47,582 nt of DNA from a virus, in IMG/VR virus record IMGVR_UViG_3300048591_001401, positions 1-47,582 of that record. One strand, written 5' to 3'. The notes beneath the pieces are model-generated. The model did not search any database. It was not told the origin of the DNA and was given only the letters and a program-made list of their open reading frames with translations. Below are positions 1 through 6,578 of this stretch, piece after piece. Position 1 is the stretch's first letter, and each line of letters begins with the position of its first letter. Made by a program: the position numbers and the translations under genes.

Positions 1-1
1 A

Positions 2-91
2 GATTGATGAGATTTATGAGATTGATGAGATTGATGAGATTGATGAGATTGATGAGATTGATGAGATTGAGGGGAATGGGGGGATTGAGGG
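2..91. repeat. 9-bp tandem repeat array, left end of window
   Basis: Ten contiguous 9-bp units occupy this stretch. Units 2-10 and 20-64 read GATTGATGA, 11-19 has one change, and 65-91 decay to G-rich variants such as GATTGAGGG. The same unit repeats at the other end of the window (47527-47580), so both ends seem to lie in one array. It separates the gene at 101-574 from the gene at 47077-47481 when the ends are joined. It is non-coding here. The same unit family is translated inside the tape measure gene at 43738-43791. Confidence 0.95.
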
Positions 92-100
92 GGGGGGGTG

Positions 101-574
101 TTAGTAGCCGGGGGTGTCGAAGTTGAAGTTGATTGACCAGCCGTTCCATCCGCCCAACTGGTATTCGGGGTCGGTGTGGATGGAAGAGAGGTTTAGGTAT
201 TCGAGGTGTTCGTTACCGGAGAGCTTTGCATGGCGCAACCAGTTTTTGACGGCGGTTACCACGTCTTGTATTTTTTGGTAATGTTCGAGTTCTTCGGTTG
301 CGGTGAAGTTGCCGGGGTCGGTTTTTTCGAGGACGAAAAGCCAGACGATGTTGTTTTCGGCGAAGTTGTCTTCGTTGACAGTTTCGGGGTCGGCACTGGG
401 GATGGTGGCCGCGAGCCAGATGCCGGGATTGTCGGCAAGGCGGCGGACGAGGTGTTTTTCGTTGGCGACGAGGACAAAGCCGGCTATAGTTGATTGGAAG
501 TTTTCGAGGAGTTGGACGTTGACTTCTTGGAGGAGTTGGGAGAGGAGGGTGTTGAAATAGGTAATTTTTATCAT
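101..574 (-). CDS. Hypothetical tail-completion or connector protein
   Basis: This 157-residue protein has no family I recognise. It starts at an ATG after an A-rich leader and ends with an aromatic and glycine-rich tail (GGWNGWSINFNF). Read on the minus strand it follows three genes that begin with the portal, and after the ends are joined it precedes a 134-residue gene and the tape measure. That position between portal and tape measure is where siphoviruses encode head-completion, neck and tail-terminator proteins. A role in head-tail joining is inferred from position only. It has no signal peptide or membrane segment. Confidence 0.75.
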   Translation of the reverse strand: MIKITYFNTLLSQLLQEVNVQLLENFQSTIAGFVLVANEKHLVRRLADNPGIWLAATIPSADPETVNEDNFAENNIVWLFVLEKTDPGNFTATEELEHYQKIQDVVTAVKNWLRHAKLSGNEHLEYLNLSSIHTDPEYQLGGWNGWSINFNFDTPGY

Positions 575-589
575 TGTTTCTTTTTTTTG

Positions 590-616
590 TTGGACAGATT
601 GGACTAGTTGGACGGG
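590..616. repeat. 9-bp TTGGAC repeat, three units
   Basis: Three contiguous units TTGGACAGA, TTGGACTAG and TTGGACGGG. The second unit supplies the stop codon of the gene at 604-1545 and the third encodes its last residues (PSN), so the array crosses from intergenic DNA into the reading frame. Confidence 0.9.
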
Positions 617-1545
617 TAGAGGGATTTTAGGTTGTCGGATTGTTTTTTCCAGTAAAGGAGGGCGGTTAGGATGTCGATGTAGTTGGTGCGGTCGACATGG
701 GCGGGAGAGCCGAAGAGTTTGCTTTCGGCGATCATGAAAAGAAGGCCAATGAGGCCAAGGTCGTTTTCATCGAGGGATTCGTTTTCATCATCATCGGTAT
801 ATTTTTTTGTTGTGAAAAGCGTTTCGAAACAAATGATTTTGTTGCCGATTTGGACATCGCCGGATTTGATGTATTTGTCGGCATTGAAAAACCAGAGCCA
901 GATTGCGGATTTTTTCCACGAAGGCACATCGGCCAAAAGTGCGGCATAGTGCTGTGTGAGGTTTGGGTTGAATGGTTGGCGGTGGTTTCCGTCGAAATCG
1001 GGGGAAAGTTTGAGCTGTTCGATGTTGTTGTGAAGGGGGCGGTATAGGGTTGCGACAAAGGCGTCGAGGTCGGCAGGGGATTTTGAAATGCCATAAGCCT
1101 CGAATTTGTCCCAGGCGTGGCGGTATTCGCCAAAAGTGATGTCGAGCATTGCAGTTGCGGGTCCGTGAAAATCAATGCCATGAGAATGCAGCACGGGGAA
1201 TCGGTTTTCGATTTCGGTGTAATCGAGCAAAACGAAAGAGCCGTCGGGGGTTGTTTCGGTGCGGAAAAGCCAATTGAGGGTTTCGGTGAGCTGCCAGATG
1301 TTGGCGTATTTGTCTTCGAGTTGCTGCTGGCTAAGATTTTTGTCTTTCCAGGAGTGAAGTCGGGTGCGCTTGATTCCGAGGAAAAAATAAAGCACCCGGA
1401 GGAGGAACTCGTTTTGGTCGAAAATGCCGTTGACCACGTTTTGCCAGTTTTTGATGATGAACTCGAATTGGGGGTTTGACAATTCGGACCAGGTGGAAGG
1501 GTATTGGGCGGTGTGGTTGTTTTCGGCGATTTCGATGGTTGTCAT
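604..1545 (-). CDS. Hypothetical virion protein, connector region
   Basis: This gives 313 residues from the ATG at 1545, which is preceded on the minus strand by an A-rich leader (AAAAACAAAAAAATG). A longer reading frame runs up to 1974, but its extra N-terminus is out-of-frame sequence of the next gene plus a TTGGAC repeat, so the short start is chosen. The protein is rich in Trp, Phe and Leu, with an acidic stretch near residues 255-265 (DDDENESLDEND). I do not recognise a family. It lies between the gene at 1595-2584 and the neck candidate at 101-574, so it probably belongs to the head-tail connector or tail-assembly set. Function is inferred from position. Confidence 0.8.
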   Translation of the reverse strand: MTTIEIAENNHTAQYPSTWSELSNPQFEFIIKNWQNVVNGIFDQNEFLLRVLYFFLGIKRTRLHSWKDKNLSQQQLEDKYANIWQLTETLNWLFRTETTPDGSFVLLDYTEIENRFPVLHSHGIDFHGPATAMLDITFGEYRHAWDKFEAYGISKSPADLDAFVATLYRPLHNNIEQLKLSPDFDGNHRQPFNPNLTQHYAALLADVPSWKKSAIWLWFFNADKYIKSGDVQIGNKIICFETLFTTKKYTDDDENESLDENDLGLIGLLFMIAESKLFGSPAHVDRTNYIDILTALLYWKKQSDNLKSLYPSN

Positions 1546-1560
1546 TTTTTTGTTTTTGAG

Positions 1561-1596
1561 TTGGACAAGTTGGACGATTTGGACTATTGGGCGGTT
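1561..1596. repeat. 9-bp TTGGAC repeat, four units
   Basis: Units TTGGACAAG, TTGGACGAT, TTGGACTAT and a degenerate TGGGCGGTT fill the gap between two minus-strand virion genes. The array lies just upstream of the A-rich leader of the gene at 604-1545 and touches the stop codon of the gene at 1595-2584. Confidence 0.9.
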
Positions 1597-2584
1597 AGAG
1601 GGAGATGAATTTGTCGGTTGGGTCCATGGTTGGGAGCATGTTGGTGATGGATTGGTCGGATTCGTCGGTATTGATTGTGGACCAGTATTTTTTGAGTTCG
1701 TTGAGCAAGTTGAGGCCATCGGTGTGGAGGGATTTTGCAACGGCATTGACGATGTCGAGCGTGGCGGGGTAGCTTGCTTTTGCGGTGTGGCGTTCGGAGA
1801 TGAAATTTTGGACAACGCCCTCGGGAATGAGTGAAAGCGAAAAACGTTTGACGGCGATTGCCATAGTGAGCAATGGGATAGGGGTGCAGATTGTTTCGAT
1901 AAGTTCCTGGACATCTTCAAAGATTTCTTCGCCAGAAGCGATAAGTTCTTTGAGTTCTGTGAATTTTTCGGCACCGATTATGGGTTTGATGAATTTGCGC
2001 TCCACTTCGCGCATGATGGGTGCGATGCGGAGAAAGAAAACCGGGGAGCTGTCGATGGAGAACAGGTCGTTGAACGCCTCGTAGGTGGGGATGAACAGGG
2101 CGAGTGTTTTTTTGCGGGCGGTGGAATCTTTCCATTCTTCGAGGTCGGCGGCGTTGGCGTTCAGGAATTTGACAAGCCTATCGAACGCCTTTTGGTAATT
2201 GCGGAGGGCGGCGGCATCGTCGCGGTCGTACATCCACTCCCACGCCATTTTTTCGGATTCGGGGTCGATTTTCATTTTGCGGCCAGAATCTTCGTGGCTG
2301 ATGTCGTTTCCCTGGTAGTGCCAGAGGGTTGCGAGGAAGGAGATAGGGAGCTGGATGTGTTGGACAAGTTGGTCGTTCAGGGCGGGGTCGGTGGCGGCCA
2401 AGTAGTCGGCGCTGAGATAGTGGTTTTCGGCACGTTGGAAGATTTCTTTCCCGATAAGTTCCTGCAGGTCTTCGGAAGCGAGCATGATTTTGACGCTGAT
2501 TTTGTCGAAATCGTTGGATTTGTAGTAAGAACCGGTGAGGGTGCGGAGTTCGGTGTTGCCGTTGTTTGCTTTATTGAAAATCAT
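1595..2584 (-). CDS. Hypothetical head-tail connector-type protein
   Basis: A 329-residue protein directly downstream of the portal gene in the same operon. The sequence is largely alpha-helical in character, with many charged residues and no signal peptide or membrane segment. Bacteroidetes prophages commonly carry a protein of about this size beside the portal, but I cannot name the family with confidence. The ATG at 2584 has an A-rich leader and a TTGGAC repeat 20 bp upstream. A structural or connector role is inferred from the neighbours. Its frame is continuous and uses codons like those of the portal. Confidence 0.75.
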   Translation of the reverse strand: MIFNKANNGNTELRTLTGSYYKSNDFDKISVKIMLASEDLQELIGKEIFQRAENHYLSADYLAATDPALNDQLVQHIQLPISFLATLWHYQGNDISHEDSGRKMKIDPESEKMAWEWMYDRDDAAALRNYQKAFDRLVKFLNANAADLEEWKDSTARKKTLALFIPTYEAFNDLFSIDSSPVFFLRIAPIMREVERKFIKPIIGAEKFTELKELIASGEEIFEDVQELIETICTPIPLLTMAIAVKRFSLSLIPEGVVQNFISERHTAKASYPATLDIVNAVAKSLHTDGLNLLNELKKYWSTINTDESDQSITNMLPTMDPTDKFISL

Positions 2585-2604
2585 TTTTTGCTTTTTTTGA
2601 CGAT

Positions 2605-2622
2605 TTGGACTTTTGGGACGGT
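2605..2622. repeat. 9-bp TTGGAC repeat, two units
   Basis: Two units, TTGGACTTT and the degenerate TGGGACGGT, fill the short gap between the portal gene and the next gene and abut the portal stop codon at 2622-2624. Confidence 0.8.
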
Positions 2623-4043
2623 TAGACGTTGGAGGTGGTGCGGTCCTGGGGGGAGACGTTTTCTTCTTTGAGGACGATTTTGTGGTAGAAGCCGAGCCGT
2701 TTGTTTTTTGCTGGCCACATGGCGGCGATGCACTGGTTGATGGCTTCGAGGATGACAGTTTCGGGGATAGTTGTATCGGAAGCCAGGTAGAGCTTGAGTG
2801 CGTAGAGCATTTCGGAGCCAGAGGCAGATTTTCCGCCCATCATCATGTTACTGAGGGCAGGATGGAGACCGATGCCAGAAGTTGTGGCTTCGGCGGCTTT
2901 GTCGGAAATGCGGATTTGTGCTTCGATGAAATCGCTGATTTTTTGGTCGATGGGCTCGATTTTCCACGAAGCCATGACGCCAGCCTCTTCGTCCCAGAAA
3001 TCGACAGTTTCAATGAATTTTCCTGTGTTCTTTTTCCCGGCCAGCACAGAAGAAATTTTGCGGAAAGTTTCGCGTTTGACTTCCTCCAATTTTTCATCGA
3101 TACCGGATTCGCTCATGCTCGGGAAACGTTTTTCGAGCTTGTCGCGTTTTTCGGCCCAATACCCGGCAGGGGAATGGATGTGGTTTGTGAGCACCAAGCC
3201 ATTGTCGGAAAGGTATTTGAGAATATCTGGCACGTCGGTAGAGCGGGCAATCCAGTTGCGGCTGCCCCAAAATCCGGGAATAGAATAGAAATTGTGTGCG
3301 AACGAATAGCTGTTGTGGTAGCTCATGCTGGCTTTGTGTTGGAAGGGGAAATATTTGTCCCACACGGGCCAGGTGCGAATGCCGGTGCGGCGGCAGTCGT
3401 GTTCGAAGTCGCCTGTGTAAAAGTATGGCACATCTTCGAGGCGGCGGGTGTCAGTCCAAGCCATTCGGGCATCGGTGCCTGGGCAAACTTCGAGGACGAA
3501 CTGCGGGGCTTCGCCCAGGCGCGCGCCACGGCGGAGGAAGCGTTTCACGAACACGCCCTTGAGGTATTTGTATTCGACGGTGGCCATGTCGATGAAACGG
3601 CGGTAGTTCCAGGAGTTGAGCCAGTCCCAGATTTCTTTGTCGTAGGTCCATTTGCGTGTGACTTCGCCATCTTCGAGGAGTTCGGTAAACAATTGTGGGC
3701 CTTGGCCGTGGAGCAAACCTATTTCGCGTTCGAGGATGCCGGGGGCGAGGTGGTTGTTTTCCATCATGTCGCGCACCACCACTGGCAGGCGGTTGTTTGC
3801 GCCGTAAGGCACTATTTGTTTTCCGCCCACGATGTCGGGGTCGGCTTCCCACTGGATGCCTTTGTCGGAGAGAACGATTGTGTCCCAGAGGTCGGAAGTG
3901 TTGTTGACGCCCATTGAGTAGGAGAAAACACCGACATCGGGGATATTCATGACGACAGAATCGCCTATTTGTTTTGTGACAGAAGCCCCCTCTGTCTTCG
4001 ACATCTCCCCCAAAAGGGGAGAACTTTCCTTACTTGATTTCAT
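2622..4043 (-). CDS. Portal protein
   Basis: This 473-residue protein fits phage portal proteins, the dodecameric ring at one capsid vertex through which DNA is packaged and to which the tail is attached. Seen here: the segment VPYGANNRLPVVVRDMM near residues 78-94, a central region rich in Tyr and Trp, and a C-terminal part with SGIGLHPALSNMMMGGKSAS and LYALKLYLA, all typical of Bacteroidetes phage portals. The first 31 residues look foreign: residues 7-21 (SSPLLGEMSKTEGAS) are encoded by a host-type dispersed repeat at 3981-4023. Met32 (MNIPDVGVF) may be the ancestral start. The annotated ATG at 4043 overlaps the preceding stop codon as ATGA. Confidence 0.85.
   Translation of the reverse strand: MKSSKESSPLLGEMSKTEGASVTKQIGDSVVMNIPDVGVFSYSMGVNNTSDLWDTIVLSDKGIQWEADPDIVGGKQIVPYGANNRLPVVVRDMMENNHLAPGILEREIGLLHGQGPQLFTELLEDGEVTRKWTYDKEIWDWLNSWNYRRFIDMATVEYKYLKGVFVKRFLRRGARLGEAPQFVLEVCPGTDARMAWTDTRRLEDVPYFYTGDFEHDCRRTGIRTWPVWDKYFPFQHKASMSYHNSYSFAHNFYSIPGFWGSRNWIARSTDVPDILKYLSDNGLVLTNHIHSPAGYWAEKRDKLEKRFPSMSESGIDEKLEEVKRETFRKISSVLAGKKNTGKFIETVDFWDEEAGVMASWKIEPIDQKISDFIEAQIRISDKAAEATTSGIGLHPALSNMMMGGKSASGSEMLYALKLYLASDTTIPETVILEAINQCIAAMWPAKNKRLGFYHKIVLKEENVSPQDRTTSNV
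3981..4023 (-). repeat. Host-type dispersed repeat inside portal N-terminus
   Basis: The minus strand here contains a CTCCCC / GGGGAG hairpin with an AAAAC-type loop, followed by GAGATGTCGAAGACAGAGG. From memory, this short dispersed sequence is common between genes of Bacteroidetes chromosomes and often appears as SPLLGEMSKTEGA in predicted proteins. It is in frame with the portal. A genome-wide search would confirm the family. Confidence 0.6.
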
Positions 4044-4312
4044 ATTAATTCGACTTTTTGACCGTTAAACAACATTACTAAAGGCTGGTAGAACTGGCGG
4101 GGTTCGCCTGTATCGAGGTTTGTGTATGCTTCCATGATTTCGCGGTTGCTGTTTTGCTCGGTGGTTGGGCGTGACCGCAACCGGGCGCGGGCGACATCGA
4201 CAATGCCGTCGGATTTTCCGGTAGTTTCGCTGAAGCTCATGAATGAGAACGAGAACTCGCGGCCTTGGGCGGATTCGTCGCGCATTTTTTCGATAGCTGT
4301 GTATAAGTTCAT
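4040..4312 (-). CDS. Hypothetical small protein upstream of portal
   Basis: This is a 90-residue protein from the ATG at 4312. The reading frame continues upstream to 4684, but that part translates a 7-bp repeat and the next gene out of frame, so it is excluded. The stop codon overlaps the portal ATG (ATGA), which suggests translational coupling. The sequence has a basic middle (DVARARLRSRPT) and a C-terminal part (YQPLVMLFNGQKVELI) with no family I recognise. Its place just before the portal suggests an assembly-related role, but that is only context. Confidence 0.7.
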   Translation of the reverse strand: MNLYTAIEKMRDESAQGREFSFSFMSFSETTGKSDGIVDVARARLRSRPTTEQNSNREIMEAYTNLDTGEPRQFYQPLVMLFNGQKVELI

Positions 4313-4365
4313 ATAGCGAATATAGGGGGCGGGGAGTGGAGGGGAAAGGACAAAGGGGAATTGGG

Positions 4366-4421
4366 AAGTAAAAAGTAAAAAGTAAAAAGTAAAAAGTAAA
4401 AAGTGGAAAGTGGAAAGTGGA
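4366..4421. repeat. 7-bp tandem repeat array
   Basis: Five contiguous AAGTAAA units (4366-4400) are followed by three AAGTGGA units (4401-4421). The array is intergenic. Its 7-bp period would break a reading frame, unlike the 9-bp repeats of this genome. Confidence 0.95.
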
Positions 4422-4424
4422 AAG

Positions 4425-4445
4425 TTGGACGGTGGGGACTGTTGG
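4425..4445. repeat. Direct repeat flanking accessory block (copy 1)
   Basis: These 21 bases, two degenerate TTGGAC-type units, recur identically at 6579-6599 in the same orientation. The two copies bracket the KilA-N / RHH accessory genes between the portal operon and the XRE-like gene. Confidence 0.85.
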
Positions 4446-4463
4446 ACGATTTGGGGGAGAAAG

Positions 4464-4490
4464 AAAGCAGCCCGGGGTGTGGGCTGCTTT
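4464..4490 (-). terminator. Intrinsic terminator after gene 4494-4724
   Basis: A perfect 10-bp inverted repeat (AAAGCAGCCC / GGGCTGCTTT) with a 7-nt loop lies 4 bp after the stop codon at 4494. It is followed on the minus strand by a T-rich run (TTTCTTTCT). Confidence 0.8.
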
Positions 4491-4493
4491 GGG

Positions 4494-4724
4494 TTACTGT
4501 TTTGAAAGCGACATTGCGATGAATTGTTTTTCGGAGATTCGGCCTTCGGCGGCGAACTGGTGGGCGGCGTAGGCGTTCCATGGTATTTTGCTGCCCGATG
4601 GCATGACGATGTGGGTTGGCTGGATGCCCGTGTTTTGTTGGAGTTCGAAAACGAGCATGATCGCGTGTTCTGTTGTTTCGGCATCTACTTGGTAGATGAG
4701 CTGGTAGGTGGATTTTTTTTTCAT
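4494..4724 (-). CDS. Hypothetical 76-residue protein
   Basis: The start at 4724 (MKKKSTYQLIYQVDAETTEH) is chosen because its ATG overlaps the stop codon of the preceding gene (ATGA) and because the A-rich MKKK start is typical. An upstream ATG at 4787 lies inside that preceding gene. The protein has no membrane segment or recognisable domain. It is the last gene of a three-gene set (5232-4494) that ends at the terminator 4464-4490. Confidence 0.65.
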   Translation of the reverse strand: MKKKSTYQLIYQVDAETTEHAIMLVFELQQNTGIQPTHIVMPSGSKIPWNAYAAHQFAAEGRISEKQFIAMSLSKQ

Positions 4725-4981
4725 GGCTTTTGGAAATTTTTCAGGTATTCGCGGATAAATGATAGCTCCATGATTGAAGTTTTGCAAGCATCGTCGTTGC
4801 CATCGAGCAAATTTGTTGCAATGAGGCTGATGGTGTCTGATATTTTTTCGCGGAGATGCTTGATTAGATGATTGTCGTGTTCCTGGAAATCTTTTAAAAG
4901 CTCGATTAATTTTGGGGTAAGAATAACCCCTTCGATTTCGATGTGGTTTTTTACGGAATTTTCGTTTAATTTTGTTGTCAT
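4721..4981 (-). CDS. Hypothetical 86-residue helical protein
   Basis: The start is the ATG at 4981 (MTTKLNENSVKNHIEIEG); the reading frame extends further upstream only through a hairpin. The sequence is predicted by eye to be mainly helical, with heptad-like Leu and Ile spacing around residues 20-55 (LTPKLIELLKDFQEHDNHLIKHL). It has no known domain. Its stop overlaps the next ATG. A strong hairpin at 5000-5036 lies immediately upstream, so expression may be uncoupled from the KilA-N gene. Confidence 0.65.
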   Translation of the reverse strand: MTTKLNENSVKNHIEIEGVILTPKLIELLKDFQEHDNHLIKHLREKISDTISLIATNLLDGNDDACKTSIMELSFIREYLKNFQKP

Positions 4982-4999
4982 AATTCGTTTGGATTTAAT

Positions 5000-5036
5000 C
5001 CCCCGGGATAAAGGTGTTTCGAGCACCTCCCGGGGG
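5000..5036. terminator. Two-part hairpin, probable terminator
   Basis: The outer stem CCCCCGGGA / TCCCGGGGG encloses an inner stem AGGTG / CACCT. A T run follows on the plus strand, but genes on both sides are on the minus strand, where it lies between the stop at 5047 and the ATG at 4981. Outer stem, inner stem and junctions closely resemble the hairpin at 28507-28545. Confidence 0.65.
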
Positions 5037-5046
5037 GTTTTTTGTT

Positions 5047-5232
5047 TTATTTGCTCTCGAAATTTATACATCCGAAGTTTTCGCCTACTTCGCATAAAGG
5101 AATTTTAGTTTTAGTTAAATCATCAAAAACCGTCTGGTTTTTTTTTATTAATTCTTTGTTACCAAACATTACACAGCTTCCAATATGGCTTTCTTCGTCG
5201 TGGATAAACCACACACACTCTTTACATTTCAT
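5047..5232 (-). CDS. Small cysteine-containing protein
   Basis: A 61-residue protein with five cysteines, two of them as CKEC at residues 3-6 and others at positions 20, 47 and 55. The spacing could support metal binding, but it does not match a zinc ribbon I can name. Its ATG overlaps the stop of the KilA-N gene (ATGA), so both are probably expressed from the switch at 5790-5900. Function unknown. Confidence 0.65.
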   Translation of the reverse strand: MKCKECVWFIHDEESHIGSCVMFGNKELIKKNQTVFDDLTKTKIPLCEVGENFGCINFESK

Positions 5233-5789
5233 TTTTGCTCCTCCTGTTTAGGTTGATTAAATAAATCCCAAGTCTCTTTAAATTTAGTGCGGGTAAGGTT
5301 GGCCCTTTCAGATTTCTCGCCTTTAAGTTCATCTTCAAGTTGAAGATACTCTTCGAAATCATCACCACTTTTGTCGTTCTTTTCCTTTAACTCAAGAATT
5401 CTTTTCTGAAGTTCAACAGTTCTTTCAATCGATTTCACCTGTGACTGAGCAAAACCAAATAGCATTTGCTCAATGGTCATAAAAATCCATAGCTCAAATT
5501 CAGGATTTAACCATGCAGCAAATTTTAAGGCTAAAATGCGGTGCATCCATGTGCCTGATTTTTGTTTTCCAGACACTAAATCTTCCCTGTTTTTAACTCC
5601 TAAAAAGTCGGAATTCCGACTATTTAGACAAGCAAAAATGAAATTTTCAGTGCTTTCATTTTCCAAAAAGTGAGTTACTTTTTTTCCAAAAACATTTGCC
5701 ATTTGTGTGGCGTTAACCATCACATTTCTTTCTTTCATGAAGGGTTCAAAATCAATTTTAAAGCCTTCGTAATCTTTTTTGAAAATCAT
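5229..5789 (-). CDS. KilA-N domain protein (antirepressor type)
   Basis: This 186-residue protein carries a KilA-N domain in its first 110 residues: VMVNATQMANVFGK near residue 23, then KSGTWMHRILALKFAAWLNPEFELWI around residues 77-102. The KilA-N fold binds DNA and is found in phage antirepressors and poxvirus proteins. The C-terminal 75 residues are highly charged and likely coiled coil. It is transcribed divergently from a ribbon-helix-helix gene across an AT-rich region with a palindrome at its centre, so a regulatory switch is the natural reading. It is not possible to say whether it acts on the phage's own repressor or on a competing phage. Confidence 0.85.
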   Translation of the reverse strand: MIFKKDYEGFKIDFEPFMKERNVMVNATQMANVFGKKVTHFLENESTENFIFACLNSRNSDFLGVKNREDLVSGKQKSGTWMHRILALKFAAWLNPEFELWIFMTIEQMLFGFAQSQVKSIERTVELQKRILELKEKNDKSGDDFEEYLQLEDELKGEKSERANLTRTKFKETWDLFNQPKQEEQK

Positions 5790-5815
5790 TTAAATAAATT
5801 TTAAAATTAATGATA

Positions 5816-5823
5816 CAAATATA
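5816..5823 (-). promoter_or_regulatory. Bacteroidetes -7 box for KilA-N gene
   Basis: The minus strand reads TATATTTG, matching the TAnnTTTG consensus of Bacteroidetes promoters, 27 bp before the KilA-N ATG. It touches the left arm of the palindrome at 5823-5849. Confidence 0.6.
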
Positions 5824-5849
5824 TAACATTATACGATATATAATGTTAT
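5823..5849. promoter_or_regulatory. Candidate operator of the RHH / KilA-N switch
   Basis: A perfect 11-bp inverted repeat (ATAACATTATA / TATAATGTTAT) with a 5-bp spacer lies in the 111-bp gap between divergent genes. Dimeric ribbon-helix-helix repressors bind such symmetric sites, so the RHH protein at 5901-6050 is the obvious candidate ligand. Confidence 0.65.
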
Positions 5850-5876
5850 TATATTTAAAATAATTTAAAAGTATAT

Positions 5877-5884
5877 TATATTTG
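5877..5884 (+). promoter_or_regulatory. Bacteroidetes -7 box for RHH gene
   Basis: The plus strand reads TATATTTG, again TAnnTTTG, 17 bp before the ATG at 5901. The implied leader is very short, about 10 nt. Confidence 0.6.
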
Positions 5885-5900
5885 TTCAAAATTTATTTAT

Positions 5901-6050
5901 ATGACAAAAACGGCAAGAGGTATTACAATCGATGATGATTTATGGGAATCTGCAAAAATACAGGCAGAAAAAGAGAATCGAACTTTAAGTAACTTTATTG
6001 AAACAATTCTCAGAAAATATCTGGAGGAGCAAAAAGAAAAGCCCGGTTAG
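5901..6050 (+). CDS. Ribbon-helix-helix repressor-like protein, 49 residues
   Basis: This short plus-strand gene encodes a protein starting MTKTARGITIDDDLWESAKI and continuing with a helix containing RTLSNFIETILRKYLEE. A short basic strand, then two helices with the (R/T)-(T)-LS-F pattern, is the standard Arc/CopG ribbon-helix-helix layout. Such proteins are dimeric DNA-binding repressors. It is divergent from the KilA-N gene, has its own TAnnTTTG box, and its 3' end is embedded in a terminator. It probably represses itself and the KilA-N operon through the palindrome at 5823-5849. Length (49 residues) is normal for a single-domain RHH protein. Confidence 0.8.
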   Translation: MTKTARGITIDDDLWESAKIQAEKENRTLSNFIETILRKYLEEQKEKPG

Positions 6051-6063
6051 TAGCCGGGCTTTT
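6037..6063 (+). terminator. Bidirectional terminator after RHH gene
   Basis: AAAAGCCCGG pairs with CCGGGCTTTT around a 7-nt loop that includes the stop codon of the RHH gene. The T run follows on the plus strand, and the A run on the other side also supplies T residues for minus-strand transcripts. Confidence 0.85.
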
Positions 6064-6070
6064 TGTTGGG

Positions 6071-6094
6071 ATAAACGCGGAATTCCGCGTTTAT
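6071..6094. other. 24-bp perfect palindrome between convergent genes
   Basis: This is an uninterrupted palindrome of 12-bp arms (ATAAACGCGGAA and its complement, centred on GAATTC), one base before the stop codon of the gene at 6096-6404. It has no spacer and no following T run on the minus strand, so it is as likely a protein-binding site as a hairpin. Confidence 0.7.
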
Positions 6095-6095
6095 A

Positions 6096-6404
6096 CTAAT
6101 TCGCTAATTGTGCAGCTATTGCGATTGCTGCGATGATTGAAGCCACAAGATAGATGATGGCAATTATCTTGATTGTGTTTACCCCTGAGGCTATCCGGGA
6201 AAGGTATTCCCTAGACAGGGCTTTGTGCAGGGTTTCGACCATGCCGAATTGCTGGTTGAACTTTGTGAAAAATTCATCGTCGGATAAAGCTTCGTTTGCC
6301 CGTATGAACTCGGTAATTGTTTTTTTGTAATCGTCGACATCTTTGTTGTAAAAAAATGTGCGATAGTCGGCAATGGCTTTGCCAAGTACTTCTCCTCTTT
6401 TCAT
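6096..6404 (-). CDS. Small protein with C-terminal membrane anchor
   Basis: A 102-residue protein with a charged, helical N-terminal 75 residues and a hydrophobic C-terminus (IKIIAIIYLVASIIAAIAIAA, residues about 78-98) ending in QLAN. This looks like a tail-anchored membrane protein with its bulk in the cytoplasm. It pairs with the 41-residue membrane protein just upstream (12-bp gap). Phage accessory membrane proteins of this kind sometimes act in superinfection exclusion, but nothing in the sequence proves that here. It converges on the RHH gene. Confidence 0.7.
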   Translation of the reverse strand: MKRGEVLGKAIADYRTFFYNKDVDDYKKTITEFIRANEALSDDEFFTKFNQQFGMVETLHKALSREYLSRIASGVNTIKIIAIIYLVASIIAAIAIAAQLAN

Positions 6405-6416
6405 AATAATTGATTT

Positions 6417-6542
6417 TTACGGTTTAATAATTACAATGTTAAACAAAATTTCGATTAACCGAATCATCAAACCGATGGCGACCAGGAAAAAGGCAATGTA
6501 CCAGCCGTATTTGTAGTATTTATGAAAATTGGAATATGGCAT
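6417..6542 (-). CDS. 41-residue membrane protein
   Basis: The ATG at 6542 (MPYSNFHKYYKYGWYIAFFL) is preferred; the longer frame to 6629 only translates a G-rich repeat. After an aromatic, basic N-terminus the rest is one or two hydrophobic segments (GWYIAFFLVAIGLM and LIEILFNIVII). It is likely an inner-membrane microprotein transcribed with the tail-anchored protein downstream. Function unknown. Confidence 0.6.
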   Translation of the reverse strand: MPYSNFHKYYKYGWYIAFFLVAIGLMIRLIEILFNIVIIKP

Positions 6543-6578
6543 GGTGGAAGTTACGAAAAAATTGGGAGATAATATGGG

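Noticed and set aside
2-91. Short repeats considered as a CRISPR array
   Set aside because: Units are 9 bp and contiguous, with no spacers and no cas genes.
1546-1974. N-terminal extension of the gene at 604-1545
   Set aside because: This part translates a TTGGAC repeat and the adjacent gene in the wrong frame; the ATG at 1545 has a proper A-rich leader.
2613-3917. 434-residue plus-strand reading frame
   Set aside because: It lies wholly opposite the portal gene and is rich in Phe, Gly and Val as expected for the complement of AT-poor third positions; it has no phage family features.
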